15,914 nucleotides of DNA from Candidatus Zhuqueibacterota bacterium (GTDB taxonomy: Bacteria; SM23-31), in contig JADFON010000005.1 of assembly GCA_022562855.1 (NCBI GenBank), forward strand, positions 1 to 15,914, given 5' to 3'. Made by a program: the position numbers and the translations under genes. Below, piece after piece: positions 1-6,249 of the stretch. The notes beneath the pieces were generated by a model that ran no database searches, was not told the origin of the DNA, and was given only the letters and a program-made list of their open reading frames with translations. Every line of letters begins with the position of its first letter. Within the stretch, counting starts at the first letter, position 1.

Positions 1-1
1 A

Positions 2-307
2 TTAATGTTTAGCGATGCAAAAAAGAACGAGATTCTACAAGAGCTTGAAACTTTGAGAACCGATATATTGACGTTTCAGCAACAAAATTTCGATCCGAAT
101 ATCGGTACGCTTGCAAGAAAATGGGTTGATTTGATGGAGCCTATATTAATAAACGTACAGACTGTAATAGACGAATATGGCTCGGATGAGGGATACGACC
201 TTATTCTCAACCATAGAGATCAATTTCCTATAGTATTGTATGCAAGAGAAGAGATTGACATCACCGATGAAATTATAGAAAAACTTAAAAAACAGCAGCC
301 ACGGTAA
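2..307 (+). CDS. ompH: OmpH/Skp family periplasmic chaperone, C-terminal part (5' end outside window)
   Basis: The reading frame is open to the left edge (a Leu codon precedes the first ATG at 5), so this is probably the 3' part of a longer gene; Skp/OmpH proteins are usually about 160-180 residues and about 100 are visible here. The visible part has a charged coiled-coil-like helix, then the family's pattern of a Pro-Ile helix (EPILINVQTVIDEYG), a GYDLIL strand and the terminal block VLYAREEIDITDEIIEKLKK, which corresponds to the OmpH ending 'vlYa...DiTdeVi..L'. The family is a trimeric, tentacle-shaped periplasmic holdase that carries unfolded outer-membrane proteins to the BAM complex; that is family knowledge. 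Its position 33 nt upstream of lpxD matches the common bamA-ompH-lpxD order and supports the call. The alternative, a complete 100-residue protein starting at 5, is less likely because no ribosome binding site is visible before that ATG. Confidence 0.75.
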   Translation, partial: LMFSDAKKNEILQELETLRTDILTFQQQNFDPNIGTLARKWVDLMEPILINVQTVIDEYGSDEGYDLILNHRDQFPIVLYAREEIDITDEIIEKLKKQQPR

Positions 308-340
308 CAGGGTAAACAGAAAAGCTGCTCCTATAACACA

Positions 341-1366
341 ATGAAAAAGACGCTCGGTGAATTAGCAGAATTGGTAGGTGGTACCGTTATAGGTGATAGT
401 AGTGTAATTATTTTTGGAATTTCAAAGATAGAAGAAGGTCTTCCGGGTACGATAAGTTTTCTTGCGAATCCCAAATATAAAAAATATCTATCAGAGACGA
501 AATCATCTGCGGTTTTGGTTCCGAAGACTGTTACCAAAGCTGCAGTCAGTTTGATACAGGTTGACGATTCGTATCTGGCTTTAAGAAACATTGCTCTTTA
601 TTTTCATCCCCCAGCAGAAACTTCCAAACATTTTGTTCATCCATTAGCCCATGTTGAAAAAAACGCTTTCCTGGACCCACCTGTCCATGTAGAGGCGTTT
701 GCCTATATCGGAAAAAATGTGCAAATAGGCAAATATTCTCATATAGGAGCCCATTCATATTTAGGAAACGAAGTCAAGATTGGAGAATGTGTATATATAT
801 TTCCCGGTGTTACTATTCTAAAAAATTGCGAAATCGGTAATAACGTTTTAATTCATTCCGGTACGGTTATCGGCAGCGATGGTTTCGGATATGCAAAGGA
901 CGGCTCAAAATATTTAAAAATTCCACAAACGGGAAATGTTGTTATAGCTGATAATGTCGAAATTGGAGCAAATTGCACTATCGACAGGGCGTCAATCGGG
1001 AGTACACGTATTGGAAAAGGCTCAAAACTTGACAATTTAGTTCAAATTGCGCACAACGTGGAGATTGGTGAAAACACCGTAATCGCTGCTCAAACAGGTA
1101 TATCCGGCAGCACGAAGATCGGCTCTAACGTGATTATGGGTGGACAGGTCGGAACTGCTGGACATATTGAAATCGGTGACAATACGATTCTTGGGGGAAG
1201 AGCGGGAGTTACGAAATCAATACCACCCGATTCATTTTTCTTCGGATATCCTGCACGTGACCATAAAACGATGAAAAAGCGGGAAGCTTTACTTAACAGG
1301 CTTCCAGGTATGTATGAAAAAATCAAACTACTGATTTCCAAATCAGAAGAGAGCAAATCTTCGTAA
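341..1366 (+). CDS. lpxD: LpxD, UDP-3-O-(3-hydroxyacyl)glucosamine N-acyltransferase
   Basis: Third step of lipid A synthesis: transfers a 3-hydroxyacyl chain from acyl-ACP to the 2-amino group of UDP-3-O-acylglucosamine, in the cytoplasm. At 341 residues it matches the family length. Residues 1-100 form the uridine-binding domain (TLGELAELVGGTVIGD near the N-terminus; ISFLANPKYKKYL around 38-50). From about 101 to 290 there are many hexapeptide repeats of the left-handed beta-helix type (IGKNVQIG, IGENTVIA, IGSNVIMG). The catalytic His is H238 in the block DNLVQIAHNVEIGENT, equivalent to the His of the E. coli IAHNVVIGDN block. A C-terminal helix (about 310-336) would form the ACP-binding extension. 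The gene follows ompH by 33 nt and precedes the fused lpxC/fabZ after a 243-nt gap. The start has only a weak ribosome site, but the N-terminal MKKTLGELAE is where LpxD proteins normally begin. Confidence 0.96.
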   Translation: MKKTLGELAELVGGTVIGDSSVIIFGISKIEEGLPGTISFLANPKYKKYLSETKSSAVLVPKTVTKAAVSLIQVDDSYLALRNIALYFHPPAETSKHFVHPLAHVEKNAFLDPPVHVEAFAYIGKNVQIGKYSHIGAHSYLGNEVKIGECVYIFPGVTILKNCEIGNNVLIHSGTVIGSDGFGYAKDGSKYLKIPQTGNVVIADNVEIGANCTIDRASIGSTRIGKGSKLDNLVQIAHNVEIGENTVIAAQTGISGSTKIGSNVIMGGQVGTAGHIEIGDNTILGGRAGVTKSIPPDSFFFGYPARDHKTMKKREALLNRLPGMYEKIKLLISKSEESKSS

Positions 1367-1609
1367 GAACTTCCCCAGTTACACTACCTTCCAAACCACC
1401 ATATTTTCTCTTGCAAAAGTTAAAAAATTACAGTAATTTTAATATTTGTTTTCAATGACATTAATGTATTATTTATGAGTAAAACTATCGTTTTTGAGTT
1501 ACTAATATTTTCCGGTGCATTATATTCAGCAAAGGGAATAAATTATAACGAAAATCTCTACTAATGAAATTGATAAGGATTCTTAAACAACCTCAACCTA
1601 CTTTGCTTT
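1367..1609. other. Intergenic gap between lpxD and lpxC/fabZ
   Basis: This 243-nt AT-rich stretch is the longest gap between the intact genes and has no convincing coding sequence. It holds a weak promoter-like pair, TTGCAA at 1411-1416 and TAATTT at 1434-1439 with a 17-nt spacer, only a partial match to sigma-70 consensus. An AAGGA at 1575-1579 lies about 30 nt before the lpxC ATG, too far to serve as its ribosome site. I saw no strong hairpin. The gap may carry a separate promoter and leader for lpxC, but this is inference. Confidence 0.3.
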
Positions 1610-3004
1610 ATGATAACTAATCAAAGAACTATAAAATGGAAAACACAGATTTCCGGTATTGGGCTTCACACAGGAAATCATTCCACTATCACTTTTTTAC
1701 CTTCCGCTCCGAATTCAGGGATAAAATTCATAAGAACAGATTTGCCTGGTAACCCGATTGTTCCTTCTTTGATAGAATATGTCGTCGATATATCAAGGGG
1801 CACGACCCTTCAAAAAGAAGAGGCAGTAGTTCACACTGTTGAACATGTTCTCGCTGCTGTTGCAGGACTGCAAATAGATAATCTTGATATAGAAATTAAT
1901 GCCAACGAACCGCCAGTGGGGGACGGAAGTGCAAAACCTTTTGTAGATGTACTTACCAATGCGGGATTTGAAGAACAAAATATTGCAAAAGATTTTTTAA
2001 TTGTTGATGAAACGGTCAATTATAAAGATGAAGAAAGAGGAGTAGAGATTGTTGCGCTGCCTTTAAATGATTATCGAATTACGGTCATGGTAGATTTCAA
2101 GAATCCGGCGCTTGGCAGCCAGCATACCGGCTTATTCTCGCTCGAAGAGGAATTCATAAAAGAATTTGCGCCCGCAAGAACGTTTTGCTTCCTTAAGGAG
2201 GTCGAAATGCTTGCCGATCAGGGATTGATAAAAGGCGGCACACTCGAATCCGCGCTTGTAATAGTGGATGAAAAGCTGAGTGAAGCCGAACTCGACAGGC
2301 TGCAAAAGAAATTTGGCATCAAGGAAAAGATTGTACTTGGCACTAATGGAATGCTTAACAATGTAGAGTTGCGATTTGAGAACGAACCGTGCCGGCATAA
2401 GCTTCTTGATGTATTGGGCGATTTGGCGCTCGTGGGCGCACCGATTAAGGCGCAGATTCTTGCAGCGAGAACAGGTCACAAAGCAAATATCGAATTTGCA
2501 AAAAAACTTCGTAAACTTTATGAAAAACAGAAACTTACAAAAAAATATCAGGAAGCGCCAAAAGCGGGAGTGGTATTCGATATAAATGCAATAAAGAAAA
2601 TACTTCCACACCGTTTCCCGTTTCTTATGATTGACAAAATTATCGAACTCGAAATGGGTAAGAAAATAAAAGGAATAAAAAATGTAACAAGCAATGAACC
2701 GTTTTTTGAGGGTCACTTTCCCGGTCATCCTATTATGCCGGGTGTGCTTATTGTTGAGGCGATGGCTCAAGTCGGCGGCATCATGCTGCTGAGCGAAGCG
2801 GAAAATCCGGAAACAAAACTCGTCTATTTCGCCGGTATAAATAATGCTAAGTTCAAAAAACCGGTTCTGCCGGGAGACACTATTGTCTTCGAATTAACAA
2901 TGATTAACCGACGCAGATCAGTATTTAAAATGAAAGGTGAGGCGTACGTCGAAGGCAAGCTGGTATGTGAAGCTGAACTTACGGCAGTCATTGTTGACAG
3001 ATGA
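1610..3004 (+). CDS. lpxC/fabZ: Bifunctional LpxC deacetylase / FabZ 3-hydroxyacyl-ACP dehydratase fusion
   Basis: Two enzymes in one 464-residue chain. LpxC (about 5-300) removes acetate from UDP-3-O-acyl-GlcNAc, the committed step of lipid A synthesis. Visible active-site features are HTVEH (E78 general base, H79 zinc ligand), CRHKLLDVLGDL (H263 and D267 zinc ligands) and H290 in TGHKANIEF. After a short charged linker (about 301-318) comes FabZ (about 319-464), which dehydrates 3-hydroxyacyl-ACP in fatty acid synthesis: LPHRFPFLMID, then GHFPGHPIMPG with catalytic H369, and E383 in VEAMAQ, at the usual 14-residue spacing. Both catalytic sets are intact, so both halves should be active. The fusion is known in Bacteroidetes and relatives. 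It joins enzymes that draw on the same 3-hydroxymyristoyl-ACP branch point, as FabZ and lipid A synthesis compete for it. The ATG at 1610 is the first possible start after an in-frame stop at 1574-1576; it has no clear Shine-Dalgarno sequence. Confidence 0.96.
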   Translation: MITNQRTIKWKTQISGIGLHTGNHSTITFLPSAPNSGIKFIRTDLPGNPIVPSLIEYVVDISRGTTLQKEEAVVHTVEHVLAAVAGLQIDNLDIEINANEPPVGDGSAKPFVDVLTNAGFEEQNIAKDFLIVDETVNYKDEERGVEIVALPLNDYRITVMVDFKNPALGSQHTGLFSLEEEFIKEFAPARTFCFLKEVEMLADQGLIKGGTLESALVIVDEKLSEAELDRLQKKFGIKEKIVLGTNGMLNNVELRFENEPCRHKLLDVLGDLALVGAPIKAQILAARTGHKANIEFAKKLRKLYEKQKLTKKYQEAPKAGVVFDINAIKKILPHRFPFLMIDKIIELEMGKKIKGIKNVTSNEPFFEGHFPGHPIMPGVLIVEAMAQVGGIMLLSEAENPETKLVYFAGINNAKFKKPVLPGDTIVFELTMINRRRSVFKMKGEAYVEGKLVCEAELTAVIVDR

Positions 3005-3034
3005 TGCTAAGTAATGATGTTTACTTGAGATCTC

Positions 3035-3802
3035 ATGAATATTGACAAACACGCTATCGTTAATCCGGATGCAAAATTGGAGAACAATGTACGCGTTGGT
3101 CCTTTTTCAATAATTGAGTCGGATGTAACAATAGGGGAGGGTACCGTAATTGCCTCTAATGCTCTGATAGCTGCCGGAAGCAGAATTGGAAAAAATTGCC
3201 AGATATTTCATTCAGCCGTAATCGGTACGATTCCCCAGGATCTGAAATATGAAGGGGAATATACGACTGTTAAAATTGGAGATAATACAGTAATAAGAGA
3301 ATTTTGTACAATCAACAGGGGGACAATAGACTCAGGGAAAACAGTTGTCGGTTCGAATTGTCTGTTGATGACATATTCACATATAGCACATGATTGCATT
3401 ATAGGCGATAATGTAATTTTAGCAAATTCTGTCAATATGGGAGGTCATGTTACTATTGATGACTTTGTTATCGTTGGCGGTCTTGTTCCGATTCATCAAT
3501 TCGTCCGTATAGGGCGGCATTCGTTTATTGGCGGAGGTTTCAGGGTCGATAAAGATGTTCCTCCTTATATTTTGGCTGCAGGCTTTCCCTTAAAGTATAT
3601 GGGTTTAAATTCGTTAGGCTTAAGACGAAGAAAATTTTCAAGAGACACCCTTTCAAAAATTAAATCGACTTATAAAACAATTTATCAATCGGGTCTTAAT
3701 AAGACACAAGCTCTCCAAAAGATTGAACCGGAAGCCGAAAATACACCCGAAGTGATGGATGTCTATAATTTTCTTTTAAATAGTGAGCGTGGTTCTATTT
3801 AA
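3035..3802 (+). CDS. lpxA: LpxA, UDP-N-acetylglucosamine O-acyltransferase
   Basis: First step of lipid A synthesis: moves a 3-hydroxyacyl chain from ACP to the 3-OH of UDP-GlcNAc, in the cytoplasm as a homotrimer. At 255 residues it is close to E. coli LpxA (262). Residues 1-185 are hexapeptide repeats; the rest is the helical C-terminal domain. The catalytic His is H119 in HIAHDCIIGDN (E. coli H125), with H116 and H154 (HQF) matching other active-site histidines. By motif alignment the acyl-chain ruler position (E. coli G173) is G167 in FIGGG, which suggests a long 3-hydroxyacyl donor of about C14; that is an inference from one residue. It follows lpxC/fabZ by 30 nt and is likely cotranscribed with it. 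The order lpxD-lpxC/fabZ-lpxA is the standard cluster with fabZ absorbed into lpxC. Confidence 0.96.
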   Translation: MNIDKHAIVNPDAKLENNVRVGPFSIIESDVTIGEGTVIASNALIAAGSRIGKNCQIFHSAVIGTIPQDLKYEGEYTTVKIGDNTVIREFCTINRGTIDSGKTVVGSNCLLMTYSHIAHDCIIGDNVILANSVNMGGHVTIDDFVIVGGLVPIHQFVRIGRHSFIGGGFRVDKDVPPYILAAGFPLKYMGLNSLGLRRRKFSRDTLSKIKSTYKTIYQSGLNKTQALQKIEPEAENTPEVMDVYNFLLNSERGSI

Positions 3803-3820
3803 TATAGTATTAAATAGAAC
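3792..3820 (+). other. Perfect 12-bp hairpin over the lpxA stop codon
   Basis: The arms GTTCTATTTAAT (3792-3803) and ATTAAATAGAAC (3809-3820) are exact reverse complements around a 5-nt loop (ATAGT). The lpxA stop codon, TAA at 3800-3802, lies inside the left arm. There is no T-run after it on either strand, so it is not a standard intrinsic terminator. It may act as an RNA 3' end or stability element closing the lipid A transcript, or as a palindromic protein site. Existence of the repeat is certain; the role is not. Confidence 0.6.
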
Positions 3821-3876
3821 TGATGTAACGCATTCATAAATTAGTTAATAGTAAGAGATCAGGAATCAAATAAAGA

Positions 3877-4437
3877 ATGCAAAAGTTATACAATAAGAAC
3901 CGGAAGTTTTTGGGACTGGGTTCGAATATCGAAAACCGGTTATCCAATTTGAGAGAATGTATTAGAAGATTGCTTCAAATTCCGGGTTTGATTCTCAAGC
4001 AATGGTCGCCGATTTATGAAACCAGACCGATTGACAACTCTCCACAAGAAAACTTCTTGAATATGGTTGTTGAAATCGACTATCTTAGCACGCCGCTCCA
4101 GTTACTCAAGGAAATCAAAAGTATAGAAACCGGAATGGGACGTAAAACTCTGTATAGGTGGGGGCCAAGAAACATTGATATTGACATTTTGTTCTTTGGC
4201 TCTGAAATTATGAAAACATCGTTATTATCTATACCTCATCCTGAAATCGTAAATAGAAAGTTTGTATTAAAACCAATGGTTGATATTGCTTCAGATTTTA
4301 AATGTCCGGTAAGCGGGTTATGTATAACGGAGTTGTACCGTTCCTGCATTGACGAAAACAAAGTATGGGATTATATGGAAAGTCGAAGGGATTTTCCATT
4401 GTTCGACCCAAGCCCCATAATTGATTTGTCACTCTAA
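3877..4437 (+). CDS. folK: FolK, 6-hydroxymethyl-7,8-dihydropterin pyrophosphokinase (HPPK)
   Basis: Transfers pyrophosphate from ATP to 6-hydroxymethyl-dihydropterin, the step before dihydropteroate synthase in folate synthesis. Family motifs in order: FLGLGSNIENR (11-21), YETRPIDNSPQENFLNMVV (47-65), ETGMGRK (84-90), RWGPRNIDIDILFFG (94-108), in which D101 and D103 match the two magnesium-binding Asp residues of E. coli HPPK, and IPHPEIVNRKFVL (119-131). The protein has 186 residues, about 25 more than E. coli HPPK, mostly as a C-terminal extension plus about ten residues before the first strand. Its stop overlaps the ATG of the next gene by one base (TAATG), so the two are probably translationally coupled. 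The pairing of folK with a deoxynucleoside kinase recurs in Bacteroidetes and relatives. Confidence 0.93.
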   Translation: MQKLYNKNRKFLGLGSNIENRLSNLRECIRRLLQIPGLILKQWSPIYETRPIDNSPQENFLNMVVEIDYLSTPLQLLKEIKSIETGMGRKTLYRWGPRNIDIDILFFGSEIMKTSLLSIPHPEIVNRKFVLKPMVDIASDFKCPVSGLCITELYRSCIDENKVWDYMESRRDFPLFDPSPIIDLSL

Positions 4438-5081
4438 TGATAAAAGCCAATTATTCGTATATAGCAATCGATGGAATTATTGGCACGGGAAAGACTCATC
4501 TTACAAAACTATTATCTGAAAAACTAAATGCCAACCCAATTTTTGAAGATTTCGATAAAAACCCATTTCTTGAGCAGTTTTACTCCAATCCAAAGCAGTT
4601 TGCTTTATCGACGCAGTTGTTTTTCTTACTCAGCAGGTATCAGCAGCTCGCGAACGTTTCGCAAACCGATTTGTTCCATTCCTGCACAATTTCGGATTAC
4701 GATTTTTCAAAGAATACTATTTTTGCGAGTGTCACCCTGAACGAACAGGAAATGTCGCTTTATTTCAACATAGTGAACCTGATGAAAGACAACATACTTG
4801 AACCGGATTTGATTTTATTATTGCAGGCGGATATGGGATTATTGCTCAGCAGGATAAAGAACCGCGGTATTTCTTATGAAAAAGGTATTACGGATGAGTA
4901 TTTAAGATTGCTAAATGACGCATATAACAAACACTACTTTCATGTAACCGAAACTCCTGTGATGGTGATAAACGTGACGAATCTTGAATTTAGCAAAAAT
5001 TCCCCCGATTTGCTGTGGCTTCATGATGAGATTCGTAAACCTTTTCAGGGAATTAAATACGTAAATCCAATAAAAAACTAA
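4437..5081 (+). CDS. Deoxynucleoside kinase family protein
   Basis: Likely phosphorylates a deoxynucleoside with ATP in the salvage pathway. The P-loop is GIIGTGKT (13-20). FEDFDKNPFLEQFYSNP (36-52) matches the 'E..-NPFL..FY' region of dCK/dGK-type kinases, with E37 the probable catalytic base. The position usually held by the Asp-Arg-Ser motif reads ISDYDFSKN (85-93), the DY.F.K variant seen in many bacterial members. The lid region is RIKNRGISYEKGI (139-151), rich in Arg as expected. The length of 214 residues is normal. The start codon overlaps the folK stop. The substrate (dA, dG, dC or T) cannot be read from the sequence. An alternative view is that it works with folK as one unit, since fused versions are known, but here the two are separate chains. 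Confidence 0.88.
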   Translation: MIKANYSYIAIDGIIGTGKTHLTKLLSEKLNANPIFEDFDKNPFLEQFYSNPKQFALSTQLFFLLSRYQQLANVSQTDLFHSCTISDYDFSKNTIFASVTLNEQEMSLYFNIVNLMKDNILEPDLILLLQADMGLLLSRIKNRGISYEKGITDEYLRLLNDAYNKHYFHVTETPVMVINVTNLEFSKNSPDLLWLHDEIRKPFQGIKYVNPIKN

Positions 5082-5086
5082 TTAAT

Positions 5087-5275
5087 ATGTTCCGATTTTT
5101 ATTCTACTTTGTAATTTCGTTTATTGTTTGGCATTATGTCAGGAAAATATTCATCAAGAATGAATCTGAAAAATTTGAGAGAAATGACCGTGAAAAACTG
5201 CGAAAGGGCAAATCCGAAGGGATAGACTATAACGATATCGAGGACGCTGATTATGAAGACCTGGAAAAAAAATAA
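5087..5275 (+). CDS. Small single-pass membrane protein with acidic tail (DUF4834-like)
   Basis: 62 residues: one N-terminal hydrophobic helix (FRFLFYFVISFIVWHYV, about 2-18), a basic patch (RKIFIKN, then REKLRKGK), and a strongly acidic end (DYNDIEDADYEDLEKK). This layout resembles the short Bacteroidetes membrane proteins grouped as DUF4834, but I recognise it only by style, not by a clear motif. By the positive-inside rule the charged tail would face the cytoplasm. It starts 5 nt after the deoxynucleoside kinase stop and lies before ridA, on the same strand, so it is likely part of the same transcript. No function can be given. It could be a chance reading frame, but the helix-basic-acidic order and tight spacing argue that it is real. 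Confidence 0.65.
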   Translation: MFRFLFYFVISFIVWHYVRKIFIKNESEKFERNDREKLRKGKSEGIDYNDIEDADYEDLEKK

Positions 5276-5319
5276 CTTCGCACTGAAAATAATTTGACAG
5301 GATTAAAAATGGAATTATC

Positions 5320-5706
5320 ATGAATACTATTGTAAAAACAGACAAGGCTCCTTTGCCGGTTGGAACTTACAACCAGGGTATCATTACCGATAGCAATAAG
5401 CTTTTATATACTGCCGGACAAATAGCGATCGATCCTAAGACCAATGAAGTAATCGATGGAGACGTTCGAGATCAAACGAGATTAGTTTTGAATAATTTGC
5501 GAGAAGTGTTAAAAGCCGCGGGCACCGAAATGAGCAATATGATAAAGTTGACTGTGTTTATGGTTGATTTGCAACATTTTAATACCGTTAATGAAGTATT
5601 CAAAGAGTTTTTCCCGAATGATCCTCCTGCACGGTCAGCGGTCGAGGTATCGGCGCTGCCAAAAGGCGTCGATATAGAAATAGAAGGTATCGCTGCCGTG
5701 CCTTAA
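5320..5706 (+). CDS. ridA: RidA family 2-iminobutanoate/2-iminopropanoate deaminase
   Basis: RidA proteins hydrolyse reactive enamine/imine intermediates released by PLP enzymes such as threonine dehydratase, protecting other PLP enzymes. At 128 residues the protein matches the family size. Visible signatures are PVGTYNQGI (18-26), LLYTAGQIAIDP (near 30-40), VLNNLREVLKAAG, KLTVFMVDL and the C-terminal signature PPARSAVEVSALPKG, in which R105 is the catalytic Arg of the active RidA subgroup. EIEGIA follows as usual. A weak ribosome site (GGA at 5311-5313, 6 nt before ATG) supports the start. It lies 44 nt after the small membrane protein and 1 nt before the DUF5683-like gene. Confidence 0.94.
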   Translation: MNTIVKTDKAPLPVGTYNQGIITDSNKLLYTAGQIAIDPKTNEVIDGDVRDQTRLVLNNLREVLKAAGTEMSNMIKLTVFMVDLQHFNTVNEVFKEFFPNDPPARSAVEVSALPKGVDIEIEGIAAVP

Positions 5707-5707
5707 T

Positions 5708-6226
5708 ATGGTGGAAAATATGTTTCGTTGTACAACAAATTGTAAATACTTGTGGTTTTCACTATTTTGGGTAATTCTAATTTTATCCCCGGTGGATACG
5801 TCAGCACAGAAAATTAATAGTCATTTGACAAACTCAATTATTGAGCGCTATCAAAAAGAAGACAGTCTAAAAGCCGGCAAATCTCCCCGAAACGCCATGA
5901 TCCGTTCTCTTTTTGTACCCGGATGGGGACAATTGTATAATGGAAAAAAGATAAAAAGTTTGATAATATTTGGTGTAGAAACTTCGGTTATTTCTGCAAT
6001 ATTTGTTCAAAATAACAGGTTGTCTGATAGTAAAACTTCGGAGAATCGTTCGTTCTACCGTGACGAAAGGAACAAATTTATATGGTGGTTTGGGGGCGTA
6101 ATCATTTACAGTGTTCTGGACGCCTATGTAGATGCATATTTACAGGGTTTTAGTGTGGACATGGATATTAATAAAGAAATTGGATCCGCAGCAACGGTCA
6201 GGTTAAATATAAGCGTACCGTTTTAA
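5708..6226 (+). CDS. Exported DUF5683-like membrane protein
   Basis: 172 residues with an N-terminal signal-like segment (KYLWFSLFWVILILSPVDTSA, plausible cut after A33). The hallmark RSLFVPGWGQLYNGKK (about 66-81) follows, then a hydrophobic helix (about 82-100), a polar loop and a second helix (about 124-141) ending in DAYVDAYLQGF. The 'PGWGQLYNG' plus two-helix plus 'DAYVDA' pattern is that of DUF5683, a membrane domain common in Bacteroidetes with no known function. The C-terminal stretch TVRLNISVPF could be a beta strand. Two starts are possible: ATG at 5708, immediately after ridA, or ATG at 5720, preceded by GGTGGA (5710-5715) at a better distance; the second removes only four residues. 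The next gene follows closely. Confidence 0.75.
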   Translation: MVENMFRCTTNCKYLWFSLFWVILILSPVDTSAQKINSHLTNSIIERYQKEDSLKAGKSPRNAMIRSLFVPGWGQLYNGKKIKSLIIFGVETSVISAIFVQNNRLSDSKTSENRSFYRDERNKFIWWFGGVIIYSVLDAYVDAYLQGFSVDMDINKEIGSAATVRLNISVPF

Positions 6227-6236
6227 GAGAAATGCT

Positions 6237-6243
6237 AAAGGAG
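6237..6243 (+). promoter_or_regulatory. Shine-Dalgarno site fixing the NSS transporter start
   Basis: AAAGGAG lies 6 nt before the ATG at 6250. This favours 6250 over the in-frame ATG at 6232, which has only a poor purine stretch before it and lies upstream of this site. Confidence 0.7.
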
Positions 6244-6249
6244 AATGCT

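Noticed and set aside
701-1250. Many short repeated units in lpxD (and similarly in lpxA) that could look like DNA repeats
   Set aside because: They are protein-level hexapeptide repeats of the beta-helix, not conserved DNA repeats; no CRISPR or tandem array is present.
1475-1564. A 29-codon frame in the lpxD-lpxC gap with a hydrophobic start (MSKTIVFELLIFSGALYSA)
   Set aside because: No ribosome binding site, very short, and AT-rich DNA gives hydrophobic codons by chance.
2132-2770. A 212-codon minus-strand open frame inside lpxC/fabZ
   Set aside because: Shadow of a gene with clear catalytic motifs on the + strand; its translation is low-complexity and rich in Phe, Tyr and Lys with no family pattern.
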